Part shown: positions 34,126 to 43,165 of the stretch, piece by piece | Layout: each line of letters begins with the position of its first letter | How positions within the stretch are numbered: position 1 is the first letter of the stretch | NCBI GenBank assembly: GCA_016937795.1 | Contig: JAFGVV010000038.1 | Coordinates: 1 to 64,000, forward strand | DNA length: 64,000 bases | Direction: 5' to 3' | DNA from: Paludibacteraceae bacterium | GTDB lineage: Bacteria > Bacteroidota > Bacteroidia > Bacteroidales > Paludibacteraceae | Translations under genes and position numbers: made by a program | The notes under the pieces: generated by a model | What the model was told of the DNA's origin: nothing | The model's database searches: none | The model's input: the letters and a program-made list of their open reading frames with translations, nothing else

Positions 34126-35337
34126 ATGGAAAAACTACATAACACAAGTGGAGGCTGCTGTATGACAAGCGGAGGCTGCCGATGCACCACAAACAAGAAA
34201 CTTAGCGTTTTCGACTGGCTTAGCGACCTGCCTGAAACGCAAAAAGACACTGATTTTGTGGAAGTTCAATTTAAAAACACACGAAAAGGATATTTCCTCA
34301 ACAGCACAAAAATACCGCTCGAAAAAGGTGACATGATAGCTGTAGAGGCTTCTCCTGGCCACGACATTGGCGAAGTGACTCTTATCGGACGATTGGTGTT
34401 GTTGCAAATGAACAAAAACAATATCAATCCTGAGAAATATGAAATCAAGCGTGTATATCGCAAAGCAAAAGACAACGATATAGAGAAATACAACGAAGCC
34501 AAAGCACGCGAACAGGAAACAATGATAAAAGCACGTCAGATTGCCGACAATCTGAAACTAAACATGAAAATCGGCGATGTGGAATTTCAGGGCGATGGCA
34601 ACAAAGCTATTTTTTACTACATTGCCGACGAACGCGTCGACTTCCGACAACTAATTAAGGTGTTTGCCGAAACTTTCAGAATCCGAATAGAGATGAAACA
34701 AATTGGCGCCCGCCAGGAAGCCGGCCGTATTGGCGGTATCGGTCCCTGTGGCCGTGAACTTTGTTGCTCAGGATGGATGTCTAACTTCAACTCAGTATCA
34801 ACTACTGCAGCCCGCTATCAGGACATTTCACCAAACCCGCAAAAACTTGCCGGTCAGTGCGGAAAACTAAAATGCTGCATGAACTTTGAACTCGATAGCT
34901 ACGTAGACGCTCAAAAAGATTTCCCTTCGAAAGAAATACAACTCGAAACACTCGACAATACCTACTATCATTTCAAAACCGACGTTTTCAAAGGACTTAT
35001 TTCATATTCCACAGCTCCCAATTTTGGTGCAAATGTAGTAATCATTTCAGCCGAACGTGCCCGTCAGGTAATTTCGATGAATAAAAAAGGTAATAAGCCC
35101 GATATGCTCGACGACAGACCAGACGACAACAAACCGGCACGCGTGGATTACGAAAATGTGGTTGGACAAGATAGCCTGACACGTTTTGATAGCACAATAA
35201 AAAAACGTTCAGGCTCAAAACCAAAACGTAACAACAAAGCCCAAATCAACAAACAAGCAACTGGAGATCAGGCAGAAAACAGCCGCAGCCCGCGACTTGT
35301 CAAGAAAAAAGACCAGAACAAGAAGAACGATGTTTAA
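34126..35337 (+). CDS. PSP1-domain protein, RicT-like
   Basis: The 403-residue protein contains the PSP1 C-terminal domain with the diagnostic cysteine pairs CGRELCCSGW and CGKLKCCMNFE, which in RicT of Bacillus bind an iron-sulfur cluster. The extreme N-terminus has a further cysteine cluster (GGCCMTSGGCRC). The last 80 residues are lysine/asparagine-rich and probably disordered. Bacillus RicT/YaaT takes part in RNA turnover and development; the role in Bacteroidota is not established. Its stop codon overlaps the gldH start by 8 bases. Confidence 0.88.
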   Translation: MEKLHNTSGGCCMTSGGCRCTTNKKLSVFDWLSDLPETQKDTDFVEVQFKNTRKGYFLNSTKIPLEKGDMIAVEASPGHDIGEVTLIGRLVLLQMNKNNINPEKYEIKRVYRKAKDNDIEKYNEAKAREQETMIKARQIADNLKLNMKIGDVEFQGDGNKAIFYYIADERVDFRQLIKVFAETFRIRIEMKQIGARQEAGRIGGIGPCGRELCCSGWMSNFNSVSTTAARYQDISPNPQKLAGQCGKLKCCMNFELDSYVDAQKDFPSKEIQLETLDNTYYHFKTDVFKGLISYSTAPNFGANVVIISAERARQVISMNKKGNKPDMLDDRPDDNKPARVDYENVVGQDSLTRFDSTIKKRSGSKPKRNNKAQINKQATGDQAENSRSPRLVKKKDQNKKNDV

Positions 35338-35791
35338 AAAATTTCTTGCTTTCAGCATATTCATTTGGCTATTTGCATGTGTCAGTAAGGATGTATTTTT
35401 TCAATACGAAAAAATACCTACAGAAGGCTGGCACCAGGACAGCGCCATGCATTTTAGCGTAGTTATGAGGGACACTATAGGGAAGTATAATATGTATGTA
35501 AATGTCAGGAATCGTGGCGAATACCCACATCAAAATCTCTGGCTGTTTATAGAACAACAAAACCCCGACAGTAGCGTTACAACCGACACTATCAACTTTT
35601 ACCTGGCCGATGAGCGCGGTAAATGGCTTGGGTCGGGCGTTGGGTCGGTTTTTGAAATGCCGGTACTCTATCGTCAGCAAATTCAGTTTCCCGACTCAGG
35701 AGCTTACCATTTCTCGTTCCGACAGGGAATGCGCGATTCGGTGCTTATAGGTTTGAACGATTTGGGTCTTAGAATTGAAAAAGCAAATTAA
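35330..35791 (+). CDS. gldH: Gliding motility lipoprotein GldH
   Basis: The 153-residue protein has a lipoprotein signal (MFKKFLAFSIFIWLFAC, cysteine 17). The GldH pattern FFQYEKIPTEGWHQDSAMHFSV, the YNMYVNVRNRGEYPHQNLWLFI strand pair and the tail FRQGMRDSVLIGLNDLGLRIEK follow. In gliding Flavobacteria GldH supports surface motility together with T9SS-linked proteins; non-gliding Bacteroidales also keep it. The ATG at 35330 overlaps the upstream stop and puts the signal peptide at the very N-terminus; an earlier TTG-led frame would add a charged extension. Confidence 0.88.
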   Translation: MFKKFLAFSIFIWLFACVSKDVFFQYEKIPTEGWHQDSAMHFSVVMRDTIGKYNMYVNVRNRGEYPHQNLWLFIEQQNPDSSVTTDTINFYLADERGKWLGSGVGSVFEMPVLYRQQIQFPDSGAYHFSFRQGMRDSVLIGLNDLGLRIEKAN

Positions 35792-35821
35792 TACCAAAGA
35801 ATTTTTTCAGAAATTATAATA

Positions 35822-36571
35822 GTGGGAAAAAATAAACTTGCCAAATTTGCGGAAATGGAGACTTTTCCGCATGTGTTTCAGGTGTCGTCGCATTATGTAC
35901 GCGAAGGAAATTCATTTTCGATGAAAGGAAAATGGAATCAGGAATTTTTCGGAAACGATAACCCGATAGTCCTTGAATTGGGCTGTGGAAAAGGGGAATA
36001 TACTGTAAATCTGGCCGAACTTTATCCCGACAAAAACTTTATTGGTGTGGACATTAAAGGTGCCCGATTGTGGACAGGTGCCAAAGACTCCTTACAAAAA
36101 AATATGAAAAACGTAGCTTTTCTGCGAACCGACATCGAAATGATAGCGCACTTTTTCGCCGAAAACGAAGTCAGCGAAATTTGGCTTACATTTCCAGACC
36201 CACAAATGAAAAAAACCACAAAACGCCTTACTGCTACAAATTTCATAAAAGCATATCTGCAATTTCTGAAACCCGAAGGCATCATCCACCTCAAAACCGA
36301 CAGCAACTTTATGTTTACCTACACCTGCGAAATGGTGAAGCTAAATGAGTTCCCGGTACTTTTCTGCAACGACGATTTGTACGGTTCAGGACTTGTAGAT
36401 CCTATTCTGAGCATCAAAACCCATTACGAAAGACAGTGGCTCGAACGTGGTCTGACCATTAAATACATAAAATTTATCCCACTGAAAGATGTTTCGCTTT
36501 CCGAACCTGATGTGGAAATTGAGCATGACAGCTACCGCAGCTATGGTCGCAATAAAACGCAACATGCCTGA
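35822..36571 (+). CDS. trmB: tRNA (guanine-N7-)-methyltransferase
   Basis: The 249-residue SAM-dependent enzyme makes m7G46 in t[38 protein letters not shown] is the SAM-binding motif, and [18 protein letters not shown] is the family's catalytic block. The start is a GTG at 35822: the deduced [12 protein letters not shown] matches the usual TrmB N-terminus (KNKL basic patch), and no nearby ATG gives it. It is 30 bases after gldH. Confidence 0.95.
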   Translation: MGKNKLAKFAEMETFPHVFQVSSHYVREGNSFSMKGKWNQEFFGNDNPIVLELGCGKGEYTVNLAELYPDKNFIGVDIKGARLWTGAKDSLQKNMKNVAFLRTDIEMIAHFFAENEVSEIWLTFPDPQMKKTTKRLTATNFIKAYLQFLKPEGIIHLKTDSNFMFTYTCEMVKLNEFPVLFCNDDLYGSGLVDPILSIKTHYERQWLERGLTIKYIKFIPLKDVSLSEPDVEIEHDSYRSYGRNKTQHA

Positions 36572-36747
36572 AACATATTTTCTGTTTCTCTTTCATAAAT
36601 ACAATAGAAAAATAAAATAGCTGTCATTATTTCACTCCAATCACATAATGTGTAAAACAGTTTCAACTTTTTGTAATTTGAACTGTTTAAACAAACATAC
36701 TTTTATTATAAATTTCCGTTGTAAATCACCGGACAAATTATTTGGTT

Positions 36748-37860
36748 ATGAATGTAACTCTTTATCCCCAATTAGTACTCGATGCATTGGTACATGTACG
36801 TTATCCCGGAACCGGCAAAGACATTGTCTCAAGCGGTATGGTTCAGGATAATATCCGCATCGATGGTAACAAAATCAGTTTTTCGCTGATATTCGACAAA
36901 CCCAACGACCCTTTCGCAAAGTCGGTTGTAAAAGCTGCTGAACAGGCTATTCTTACCTATGTGGGAGAGGGTGTTGATATTAAAGGCAATATCACTGTAG
37001 AATCGAAAGAAGCTCCCAAAACCAAGGTGAGCGCTGTGCTACCCGGAGTGAAAAATATTATTGCTGTTTTCTCAGGTAAAGGAGGTGTTGGAAAATCCAC
37101 TGTATCATCGAATCTGGCTATTGCCCTTGCAAAACTTGGCTACAAAGTGGGGCTGCTCGATGCCGACATTCACGGCCCATCGATGCCCAAAATGTTTGGA
37201 GTGGAAGATGCACGCCCATTTACCGATATTATTGACGGAAAACAGGGACTTATTCCCATCGAAAAATATGGCGTAAAATTGCTATCGATTGGATTCTTTG
37301 TTGACCCGAACAATGCACTTGTGTGGCGCGGGAGCATGGCCAGCAACGCACTAAAGCAACTTATTACCGATGCTCACTGGGGCGAACTCGACTTCTTTGT
37401 AATGGATCTTCCTCCCGGCACCGGCGATATACAGCTTACACTTGTGCAAACATTAGGCATTACAGGTGCTGTGGTGGTTACTACGCCTCAGGATGTGGCT
37501 CTGGCCGATGCACGAAAAGGGATTAATATGTTTATCGGCGATAAGGTAAATGTGCCTGTGCTTGGATTGGTCGAAAATATGGCATGGTTTACGCCTGCCG
37601 AATTGCCTGAAAATAAGTATTATATTTTCGGAAAAGAAGGCGGAAAGCGCCTGGCCGAAGAACTGAGTGTGCCTCTGCTCGCTCAGATTCCTTTGGTTCA
37701 GAGTATTCGCGAACATGGCGACGCCGGATTACCCGTTGCTACCGATGATCAAACTGTAAGTGGGCTGGCATTTAGACAACTGGCTGAAAAAGTTGTGGAA
37801 CGAGTTGACGAACGAAACACAAATGCTGCTCCAACAAAAAAAGTAGAAATTGTAAAATAA
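36748..37860 (+). CDS. mrp: Mrp/ApbC-type iron-sulfur carrier ATPase
   Basis: The 370-residue protein has an N-terminal DUF59/MIP18 domain (about 1-85) and a C-terminal deviant-Walker-A ATPase: VFSGKGGVGKSTVSSNLA, LLDADIHGPSMPKMFG, DLPPGTGDIQLTLVQ. It should carry iron-sulfur clusters to target proteins. The usual CxxC cluster-bridging pair late in the ATPase (in ENMSYFxCPxC of E. coli-type Mrp) is replaced by ENMAWFTPAELPENKYYIFG, which has no cysteine. This looks like a Bacteroidota variant. ATG 36748 is used; TTG 36742 is just upstream. Confidence 0.9.
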   Translation: MNVTLYPQLVLDALVHVRYPGTGKDIVSSGMVQDNIRIDGNKISFSLIFDKPNDPFAKSVVKAAEQAILTYVGEGVDIKGNITVESKEAPKTKVSAVLPGVKNIIAVFSGKGGVGKSTVSSNLAIALAKLGYKVGLLDADIHGPSMPKMFGVEDARPFTDIIDGKQGLIPIEKYGVKLLSIGFFVDPNNALVWRGSMASNALKQLITDAHWGELDFFVMDLPPGTGDIQLTLVQTLGITGAVVVTTPQDVALADARKGINMFIGDKVNVPVLGLVENMAWFTPAELPENKYYIFGKEGGKRLAEELSVPLLAQIPLVQSIREHGDAGLPVATDDQTVSGLAFRQLAEKVVERVDERNTNAAPTKKVEIVK

Positions 37861-38052
37861 TAAAACTGTAAGTTTTTATTGCTACCACAAATGCGTTGTA
37901 GCAATAGAAACTACTTTAGGTAATAATTTTTTCAAAGCATCCGAAAATATTAATCTACTGAATATCTATTGCTTATCTCACACTAAACCCATGATACAAT
38001 AATCGATTCCAAAAATTATTTTTTTTATATAAAATATTTATGAATAATTCAT

Positions 38053-38060
38053 TATTTTTG
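38053..38060 (+). promoter_or_regulatory. -7 box upstream of the OmpA-like gene
   Basis: TATTTTTG fits TAnnTTTG, 73 bases before the ATG. The rest of the 273-base gap 37861-38133 is AT-rich, with nothing else recognised. Confidence 0.4.
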
Positions 38061-38133
38061 GACTCAAATAGGGTTGATCTAACATTACGGTTCGAGAATT
38101 CGTTTTCAGTTAAGTCCTGATATTTTCAGAAAC

Positions 38134-39498
38134 ATGAAAAAACTAACTTACATACTGCTCCTGTTTTTCACTTTAAACAACCTTTATGCTCAGGATAAAG
38201 GTTTTTCACGATGGTCAATATGGGCTGAATACGGATATAATTATTTGGATGGAGATATAAATCAGAATACTTCGTCTATTTTTCCAAGTTCATTCAGAGA
38301 AATAACTTATGGAGGGGGATTAGAATATGCTTTTTCGCCTGTATGGGGAATCTCAGCTGATTACGCCTATTTTCCACTCAGAGCAGAAAACACCATTCCT
38401 TCACAGGTAAACATAAGCACTTACCTTCATGCTGCAACTCTGAATGCCACCATTAACTTTACCCGATGGATTTTTCCTGAGACAAAATCAAAATTACACA
38501 TTCTCGGCTCTATTGGTTTAGGGTATGCATATTACGAATATTTCCCTATTGACAGACTTACGGGCATTACGCCCACAAATGTAATTTTGAATGATGAAGG
38601 GCGTCAGGTTGGTCAGGCCGGCTCTGTGCCTGTTACATTTTCTGCAGAGTACAATTTTTCACATCCATTAGCAATAGGAGCAAAATTCCATTATCGTGCA
38701 TATACTAAAGATAATCTAGAAGGGGTTTCAAATCTTAACTGGAAGGGTGTGACCAATGACTATATTGCCGCAGCAAGTGTATACCTGAGATATAAACTCA
38801 GATCCATAAAGAAGAATCACGTTCGCAATTTGCGTTGGCAGGATTACGCTCCCGACTTAGGGCTATCCACTGCCCTCGAAGCCAAAAAGGAAATTGCAGC
38901 GCTGACAAACAAAGTAAATACAGTAGATAAAAAAGTAGGCGAAATTGACACCAAAGTTGAAGCATTAGACGGAAAAGTGAATGCTCTTACGCCGCGCATC
39001 GAAAATATGGAGAAATTCATTTCAAACGACGGACCTGATACAGACAATGATGGTGTGCCCGATGTGCGCGATCGTGATAACAATACTCCTACAAACACCC
39101 CTGTGGATTTCTGGGGACAAACAGCCAGAGCAATTCCAGTTAGCGACAATAATAAACAGAGTATTGAAGTTAGTTCCGAGATTTCAGCAGTTTACTTTGA
39201 CTTCGATAGCTACAGACTTGATGACGACGCAATCATTGCCATAAGCAAAGTAGCAATGCGTTTAATATCAGACCCAACTCTTTTCGTTGAAGTAAGAGGT
39301 TATACTGATTTTAGCGGCAATGATAGTTATAACCTGAAATTGAGCCAGCGTAGAGCCGAAAGGGTAAAAAAAGAACTTGTAAAGGAATGGGAAATTGATG
39401 AAAGACGCGTTATCGCAAATCCAAAGGGAAAAGACCCTAACCCTCCAAGAAAAATATATCGGCCACATCGTCGTTGTGACTTTTACTTCAGTAAATAA
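38134..39498 (+). CDS. OmpA-family outer-membrane protein
   Basis: The 454-residue protein has a signal peptide (to about LYAQDKG) and an N-terminal barrel of about 200 residues. A heptad-type coiled coil follows (KKEIAALTNKVNTVDKKV, then VEALDGKVNALTPRIENME), then a calcium-binding-type acidic stretch (DTDNDGVPDVRDRDNN). The C-terminal OmpA domain (YFDFDSYRLDDDAIIAI, VRGYTDFSGNDSYNLKLSQRRAERVKKEL) has the peptidoglycan-contact D and R residues. It should anchor the outer membrane to the cell wall. It stands alone between mrp and the acyl-CoA synthetase gene. Confidence 0.93.
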   Translation: MKKLTYILLLFFTLNNLYAQDKGFSRWSIWAEYGYNYLDGDINQNTSSIFPSSFREITYGGGLEYAFSPVWGISADYAYFPLRAENTIPSQVNISTYLHAATLNATINFTRWIFPETKSKLHILGSIGLGYAYYEYFPIDRLTGITPTNVILNDEGRQVGQAGSVPVTFSAEYNFSHPLAIGAKFHYRAYTKDNLEGVSNLNWKGVTNDYIAAASVYLRYKLRSIKKNHVRNLRWQDYAPDLGLSTALEAKKEIAALTNKVNTVDKKVGEIDTKVEALDGKVNALTPRIENMEKFISNDGPDTDNDGVPDVRDRDNNTPTNTPVDFWGQTARAIPVSDNNKQSIEVSSEISAVYFDFDSYRLDDDAIIAISKVAMRLISDPTLFVEVRGYTDFSGNDSYNLKLSQRRAERVKKELVKEWEIDERRVIANPKGKDPNPPRKIYRPHRRCDFYFSK

Positions 39499-39638
39499 CC
39501 GACATGAGATAGAATACAATAAAAAAGTCTGCTATACTGCAGGCTTTTTCTATTTTAAAAAAGCAATTAGTATATTTCAAAAAAAAAGTATCTTTACGGT
39601 TCAAAAAAAACAAATCAGATCAGAAAAAATCAGAAATT

Positions 39639-41543
39639 ATGCGAACAACTATTATCGATCTGCTCAACCAAAGTGTTGATAAATACTCCGAAAATTCCTT
39701 TCTGTGGGAAAAAACAGGAAACGAATTCGTACCAACCACTTACAGTGAAACAAAACATCAGGCACATATACTGGCTGCCGGACTAATGAAACTTGGTGTG
39801 GAGAAAGGCGACAGAATTGCAATGCTCTCAGAAGGTCGCAATGCATGGATTATTGGCGAACTTGGTATTCTGCATACTGGTGCTATCAATGTCCCTCTTT
39901 CGATAAAACTTGAAGAGAGCAACGATTTGATTTTCCGGCTCAAACATTCAGAAGCCAAATATATTTTGGTTTCAGGTGGGCAGCTTCGTAAAATCAGAGC
40001 CATTGTAGCTGCACTCCCCGAACTGAAAAATATCATTATTTTCGATGAGCAGGCCGATTACGAAACCAATGAACTCACACTTCAAATGCTAATGGCCTGG
40101 GGTAAGGACATTCTTTCTAAAAATTCCGATGCTGTGACTAAAGTAGCTTCGACAATAAAGCCTGACGATATGGCTAATATCAGCTATACATCAGGCACCA
40201 CGGCCGATCCCAAAGGCATTATGCTTACGCACCGCAACTACACTGCCAATGTGGAGCAGGCGCTCACACTTATGAGCATTCCCACCACTTACCGCACTTT
40301 GCTTATTCTGCCGCTCGACCACTGCTTTGCGCATGTGGCCGGATTTTACAGCTTTATGGCTTCGGGTGCCAGTGTGGGTACTGTGCAGGCAGGCAAAACC
40401 GGAATGGAAACTTTGAAAAATATTCCGATCAATATCAAAGAACTGAAGCCTAATTTATTGCTCAGTGTACCTGCTTTGGCCAAAAGTTTCCGTAAAAATA
40501 TCGAAACCAATATCAGGGCCAAAGGTCCGGTAATTAACTGGTTGTTCAATAATGCGCTCGAAATGTCGTATTCGTACAACAAAGAAGGTTTCAACAAAGG
40601 TCAGGGACTACAAATGCTGAAGAAACCGCTTTTGTGGCTTTTCGACAAAATTCTTTTCAGCAAAGTACGAGAAGCTTTTGGTGGGCAGCTCGATTTCTTT
40701 ATCGGAGGTGGCGCTTTGCTCGACATTGATTTACAGCGCTTTTATTATGCTATTGGTATTCCCATGTTTCAGGGATACGGGCTCAGCGAAGCCACACCCA
40801 TTATTTCGTCGAACGGGCTGAAACGTCATAAGCTTGGTTCATCGGGTTATCTGGTTACCCCTATGGACCTCAAAATTTGCGATACCGAAGGCAATGAACT
40901 TCCGCTTTACGAAAAAGGCGAAATTGTGATCAGGGGTGAAAATGTAATGGCCGGCTATTATAAAAATGAAAAAGCCACAGCCGAAACAATCAAGGATGGC
41001 TGGTTGCATACAGGCGACATGGGATATATGGACAAAGATAACTTCCTTTATGTGGTGGGCCGTTTCAAAAGTCTGCTCATTTCGAGCGATGGCGAAAAAT
41101 ACAGTCCTGAGGGAATAGAAGAATCGCTGGCCGACAGTTCGTATTTTATCGATCAGGTGGTGCTCCACAATAATCAGGATCCGTATACTACTGCGCTGAT
41201 TGTGCCCAACAAGGAAGCCTTGAAGCGGTATGTGCATCGCAAAAAGCCGCATCTCGAATGGGAAACCCGCGAGGCAAAAGAACTGGCGCTTGACAAGTTG
41301 CAACGCGAAATAAACGAGTACCGCAAAGCCGGAAAATTCGAAGGAATGTTCCCTGAACGCTGGCTGCCGGCAGCTGTGGCTGTGATTGGTGAACCCTTTA
41401 CCGAGCAAAACGGACTGGTAAACAGTACCATGAAAATTATGCGCGGAAAAGTAGAAGAACGATACGCCGATCGCATTGCAGGACTTTATCTGGCAGGTGC
41501 CAAGGAAATGATCAACGAAAAGAATATTGCGGCAATTTCGTAA
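39639..41543 (+). CDS. Long-chain acyl-CoA synthetase
   Basis: The 634-residue AMP-forming enzyme has the P-loop-like SYTSGTTADPKGIMLTHRNY, the acyl-binding region GYGLSEATPIIS, the hinge GDMGYMDKDNFLYVVGRFKSLLISSDGEKYSPEGIEE and the C-terminal catalytic KIMRGKVEERY lysine region. It activates fatty acids to acyl-CoA. The FadD/ACSL-like length and the GEKYSPEGIEE motif argue for long chains, but the chain length is not proven. It is followed by an inverted repeat at 41589-41634. Confidence 0.9.
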   Translation: MRTTIIDLLNQSVDKYSENSFLWEKTGNEFVPTTYSETKHQAHILAAGLMKLGVEKGDRIAMLSEGRNAWIIGELGILHTGAINVPLSIKLEESNDLIFRLKHSEAKYILVSGGQLRKIRAIVAALPELKNIIIFDEQADYETNELTLQMLMAWGKDILSKNSDAVTKVASTIKPDDMANISYTSGTTADPKGIMLTHRNYTANVEQALTLMSIPTTYRTLLILPLDHCFAHVAGFYSFMASGASVGTVQAGKTGMETLKNIPINIKELKPNLLLSVPALAKSFRKNIETNIRAKGPVINWLFNNALEMSYSYNKEGFNKGQGLQMLKKPLLWLFDKILFSKVREAFGGQLDFFIGGGALLDIDLQRFYYAIGIPMFQGYGLSEATPIISSNGLKRHKLGSSGYLVTPMDLKICDTEGNELPLYEKGEIVIRGENVMAGYYKNEKATAETIKDGWLHTGDMGYMDKDNFLYVVGRFKSLLISSDGEKYSPEGIEESLADSSYFIDQVVLHNNQDPYTTALIVPNKEALKRYVHRKKPHLEWETREAKELALDKLQREINEYRKAGKFEGMFPERWLPAAVAVIGEPFTEQNGLVNSTMKIMRGKVEERYADRIAGLYLAGAKEMINEKNIAAIS

Positions 41544-41588
41544 GTTTTTCTGAATTGTTTTCAGTGTTGAACAATTAAAACGAATGAC

Positions 41589-41634
41589 TGTTTCAACAAA
41601 GTAGTAGTAATTGTATAGCTGCTTTGTTGAAACA
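41589..41634 (+). terminator. Inverted repeat after the acyl-CoA synthetase gene
   Basis: Perfect 13-bp arms TGTTTCAACAAAG (41589-41601) and CTTTGTTGAAACA (41622-41634) enclose a 20-base loop. It could terminate the upstream gene or be an operator for the downstream barrel gene, whose ATG is 12 bases away. No T-run follows, so the function is uncertain. Confidence 0.4.
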
Positions 41635-41645
41635 AATTATTTATT

Positions 41646-42179
41646 ATGAAGATATTTGCTCCATTTTTATTCCTGGCCTTTTTTCTGTTGCCATTAAGTG
41701 CACAGGAATCGAAACCGCATGATTTCAGGGCCGGGCTTATTTTCCAAAGAAGTCATTATCTGTATCTCGAAAACGGTATTGGTTTCGATTATAGTAACGA
41801 GCGCTTGTTGCAAAAGCAACTACACCTGAAGGCAGCTTATGTCAGTAGTCGTTTTGGTTCGGCCATTGAATCGAATGCGATAAAGCAGGATAATATTTTG
41901 CTGGGTGTCGACTGGCGTTTTCGTTCGGGAAAGAGCCTCGAAATTCCTGTAGGTATCAATACCGGGCTTTTTATTGCCGATTACGAAGATCCGACTTTCG
42001 ATGTACTGCCTAATACTGCTTTGCTGATGTCGGTAGAAGCAGGTTTGGTTTATAATTTCGACTTTCCTGTATCGGCAGGTCTCAGCATTGGATATAATAT
42101 TAAAAATGGCAACGGTGTGGATGTGCCGGGCACAATTTTTCCTGTATTTTATCGTCTGAGTGTTTATTATCGCCTTTAA
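41646..42179 (+). CDS. Outer-membrane beta-barrel protein, unknown function
   Basis: The 177-residue protein has a signal peptide (MKIFAPFLFLAFFLLPLSAQ). The remainder is alternating beta-strands (FRAGLIFQRSHYLYLENGIG, LLGVDWRFRSG, LLMSVEAGLVYNFDF) ending VFYRLSVYYRL, consistent with an eight-stranded outer-membrane barrel. No named family was recognised. The lipoprotein hydrolase gene starts 21 bases downstream on the same strand, so the two are likely cotranscribed. Confidence 0.65.
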   Translation: MKIFAPFLFLAFFLLPLSAQESKPHDFRAGLIFQRSHYLYLENGIGFDYSNERLLQKQLHLKAAYVSSRFGSAIESNAIKQDNILLGVDWRFRSGKSLEIPVGINTGLFIADYEDPTFDVLPNTALLMSVEAGLVYNFDFPVSAGLSIGYNIKNGNGVDVPGTIFPVFYRLSVYYRL

Positions 42180-42200
42180 TCATTTACTGAAACATCGACT

Positions 42201-43139
42201 ATGCAAATCTTTAAATATATTTCAGTGGTCCTGATGCTGACTTTTGTGGCCTGCAATCCGGTTCCCGACATCGACGACAGCACCATGCTCGATGGCGATC
42301 AGATATTTGATCTGACACTTACACAGCCCGAAAAATATCTGGTTTCAGAATATATGCCAGAGCCTACCGAAGCGCAAAAAGACACGCCAGTGATTATTGC
42401 AGCGCATGGCTATACGGCTACTACTTTTGAGTGGGACGAGTTGCGGGAATTTGCTGATTCAGCCCGTACTTTTTATGTATCGCAAGTGCTTTTGGGTGGT
42501 CACGGACGGACTTACGAAGATTTCAAAGCCTCCGATTGGAAGGAATGGCAAAGTTCAATTGTAAACGAATATGTGAAACTGCATTTGTTGGGATTTCGCA
42601 ATATCTATCTGGCAGGCTCTTCTACAGGTGCTCCGCTTGTTTTACAAATGTTTAAATCGGGAATGTTTGCAAATTACACAAAACCCCGTGGCGTATTTCT
42701 GATTGATCCTATTGTAGTTTCAGGTAATAAAACGCTTACTTTGGTAAATCTGCTTGGGCCTGTATTGGGCTACTCTGCTGTGAATTTGGATACAAACGAA
42801 GCCGGAAAATGGTATGTATATCGTCCGCAGGAAACGCTGAAGCAGTTGATGGCCTTGATCGATCTGACCCGAAAAGACCTTGAAAATGGTATTACGCTTA
42901 CACCTGGCACGGAGCTGAAAGTGTATAAGAGCATTGTTGATGCCACAGCCGATCCTGTGAGTGCAGTGCTTATTCACAAAGGAGTTCGAAAGTCGAACGG
43001 AGCACTGACCGATGTGGAGATGGTGGACTCGAAACTCCATGTGTTCACACGGCTGAGAGGACGTGATAGTTATACTTCGAAAGACATTCAACTACAACAA
43101 AAAGCATTTAAAGATATGGAAAACAGAATGACCCGTTAA
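42201..43139 (+). CDS. Alpha/beta hydrolase lipoprotein
   Basis: The 312-residue protein has a lipobox (LTFVAC, cysteine about residue 18). It is an alpha/beta hydrolase with AAHGYTATTFEWDEL, the nucleophile elbow YLAGSSTGAPLVLQMF (serine about 140) and a C-terminal histidine (KLHVFTRLRGRD). The GSSTG elbow replaces the usual GHSxG. As a lipoprotein it would act in the periplasm or on the surface; the substrate may be an ester or lipid, but nothing in the sequence decides it. Its stop codon lies inside the loop of the terminator hairpin. Confidence 0.75.
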   Translation: MQIFKYISVVLMLTFVACNPVPDIDDSTMLDGDQIFDLTLTQPEKYLVSEYMPEPTEAQKDTPVIIAAHGYTATTFEWDELREFADSARTFYVSQVLLGGHGRTYEDFKASDWKEWQSSIVNEYVKLHLLGFRNIYLAGSSTGAPLVLQMFKSGMFANYTKPRGVFLIDPIVVSGNKTLTLVNLLGPVLGYSAVNLDTNEAGKWYVYRPQETLKQLMALIDLTRKDLENGITLTPGTELKVYKSIVDATADPVSAVLIHKGVRKSNGALTDVEMVDSKLHVFTRLRGRDSYTSKDIQLQQKAFKDMENRMTR

Positions 43140-43165
43140 GAGTCATTCTGTTTCTCTATTTTTTG
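43123..43165. terminator. Bidirectional terminator overlapping the hydrolase stop codon
   Basis: AACAGAATGAC (43123-43133) pairs with GTCATTCTGTT (43143-43153). The TAA of the hydrolase gene is in the 9-base loop, and TCTCTATTTTTT follows on the plus strand. On the minus strand a T-run also follows, serving the convergent Sua5 gene that ends at 43156. Confidence 0.75.

Noticed and set aside
38085..38110. TACGGTTCGAGAATTCG resembling a tRNA T-arm
   Set aside because: No acceptor, D or anticodon stem can be built around it; it is intergenic chance similarity.
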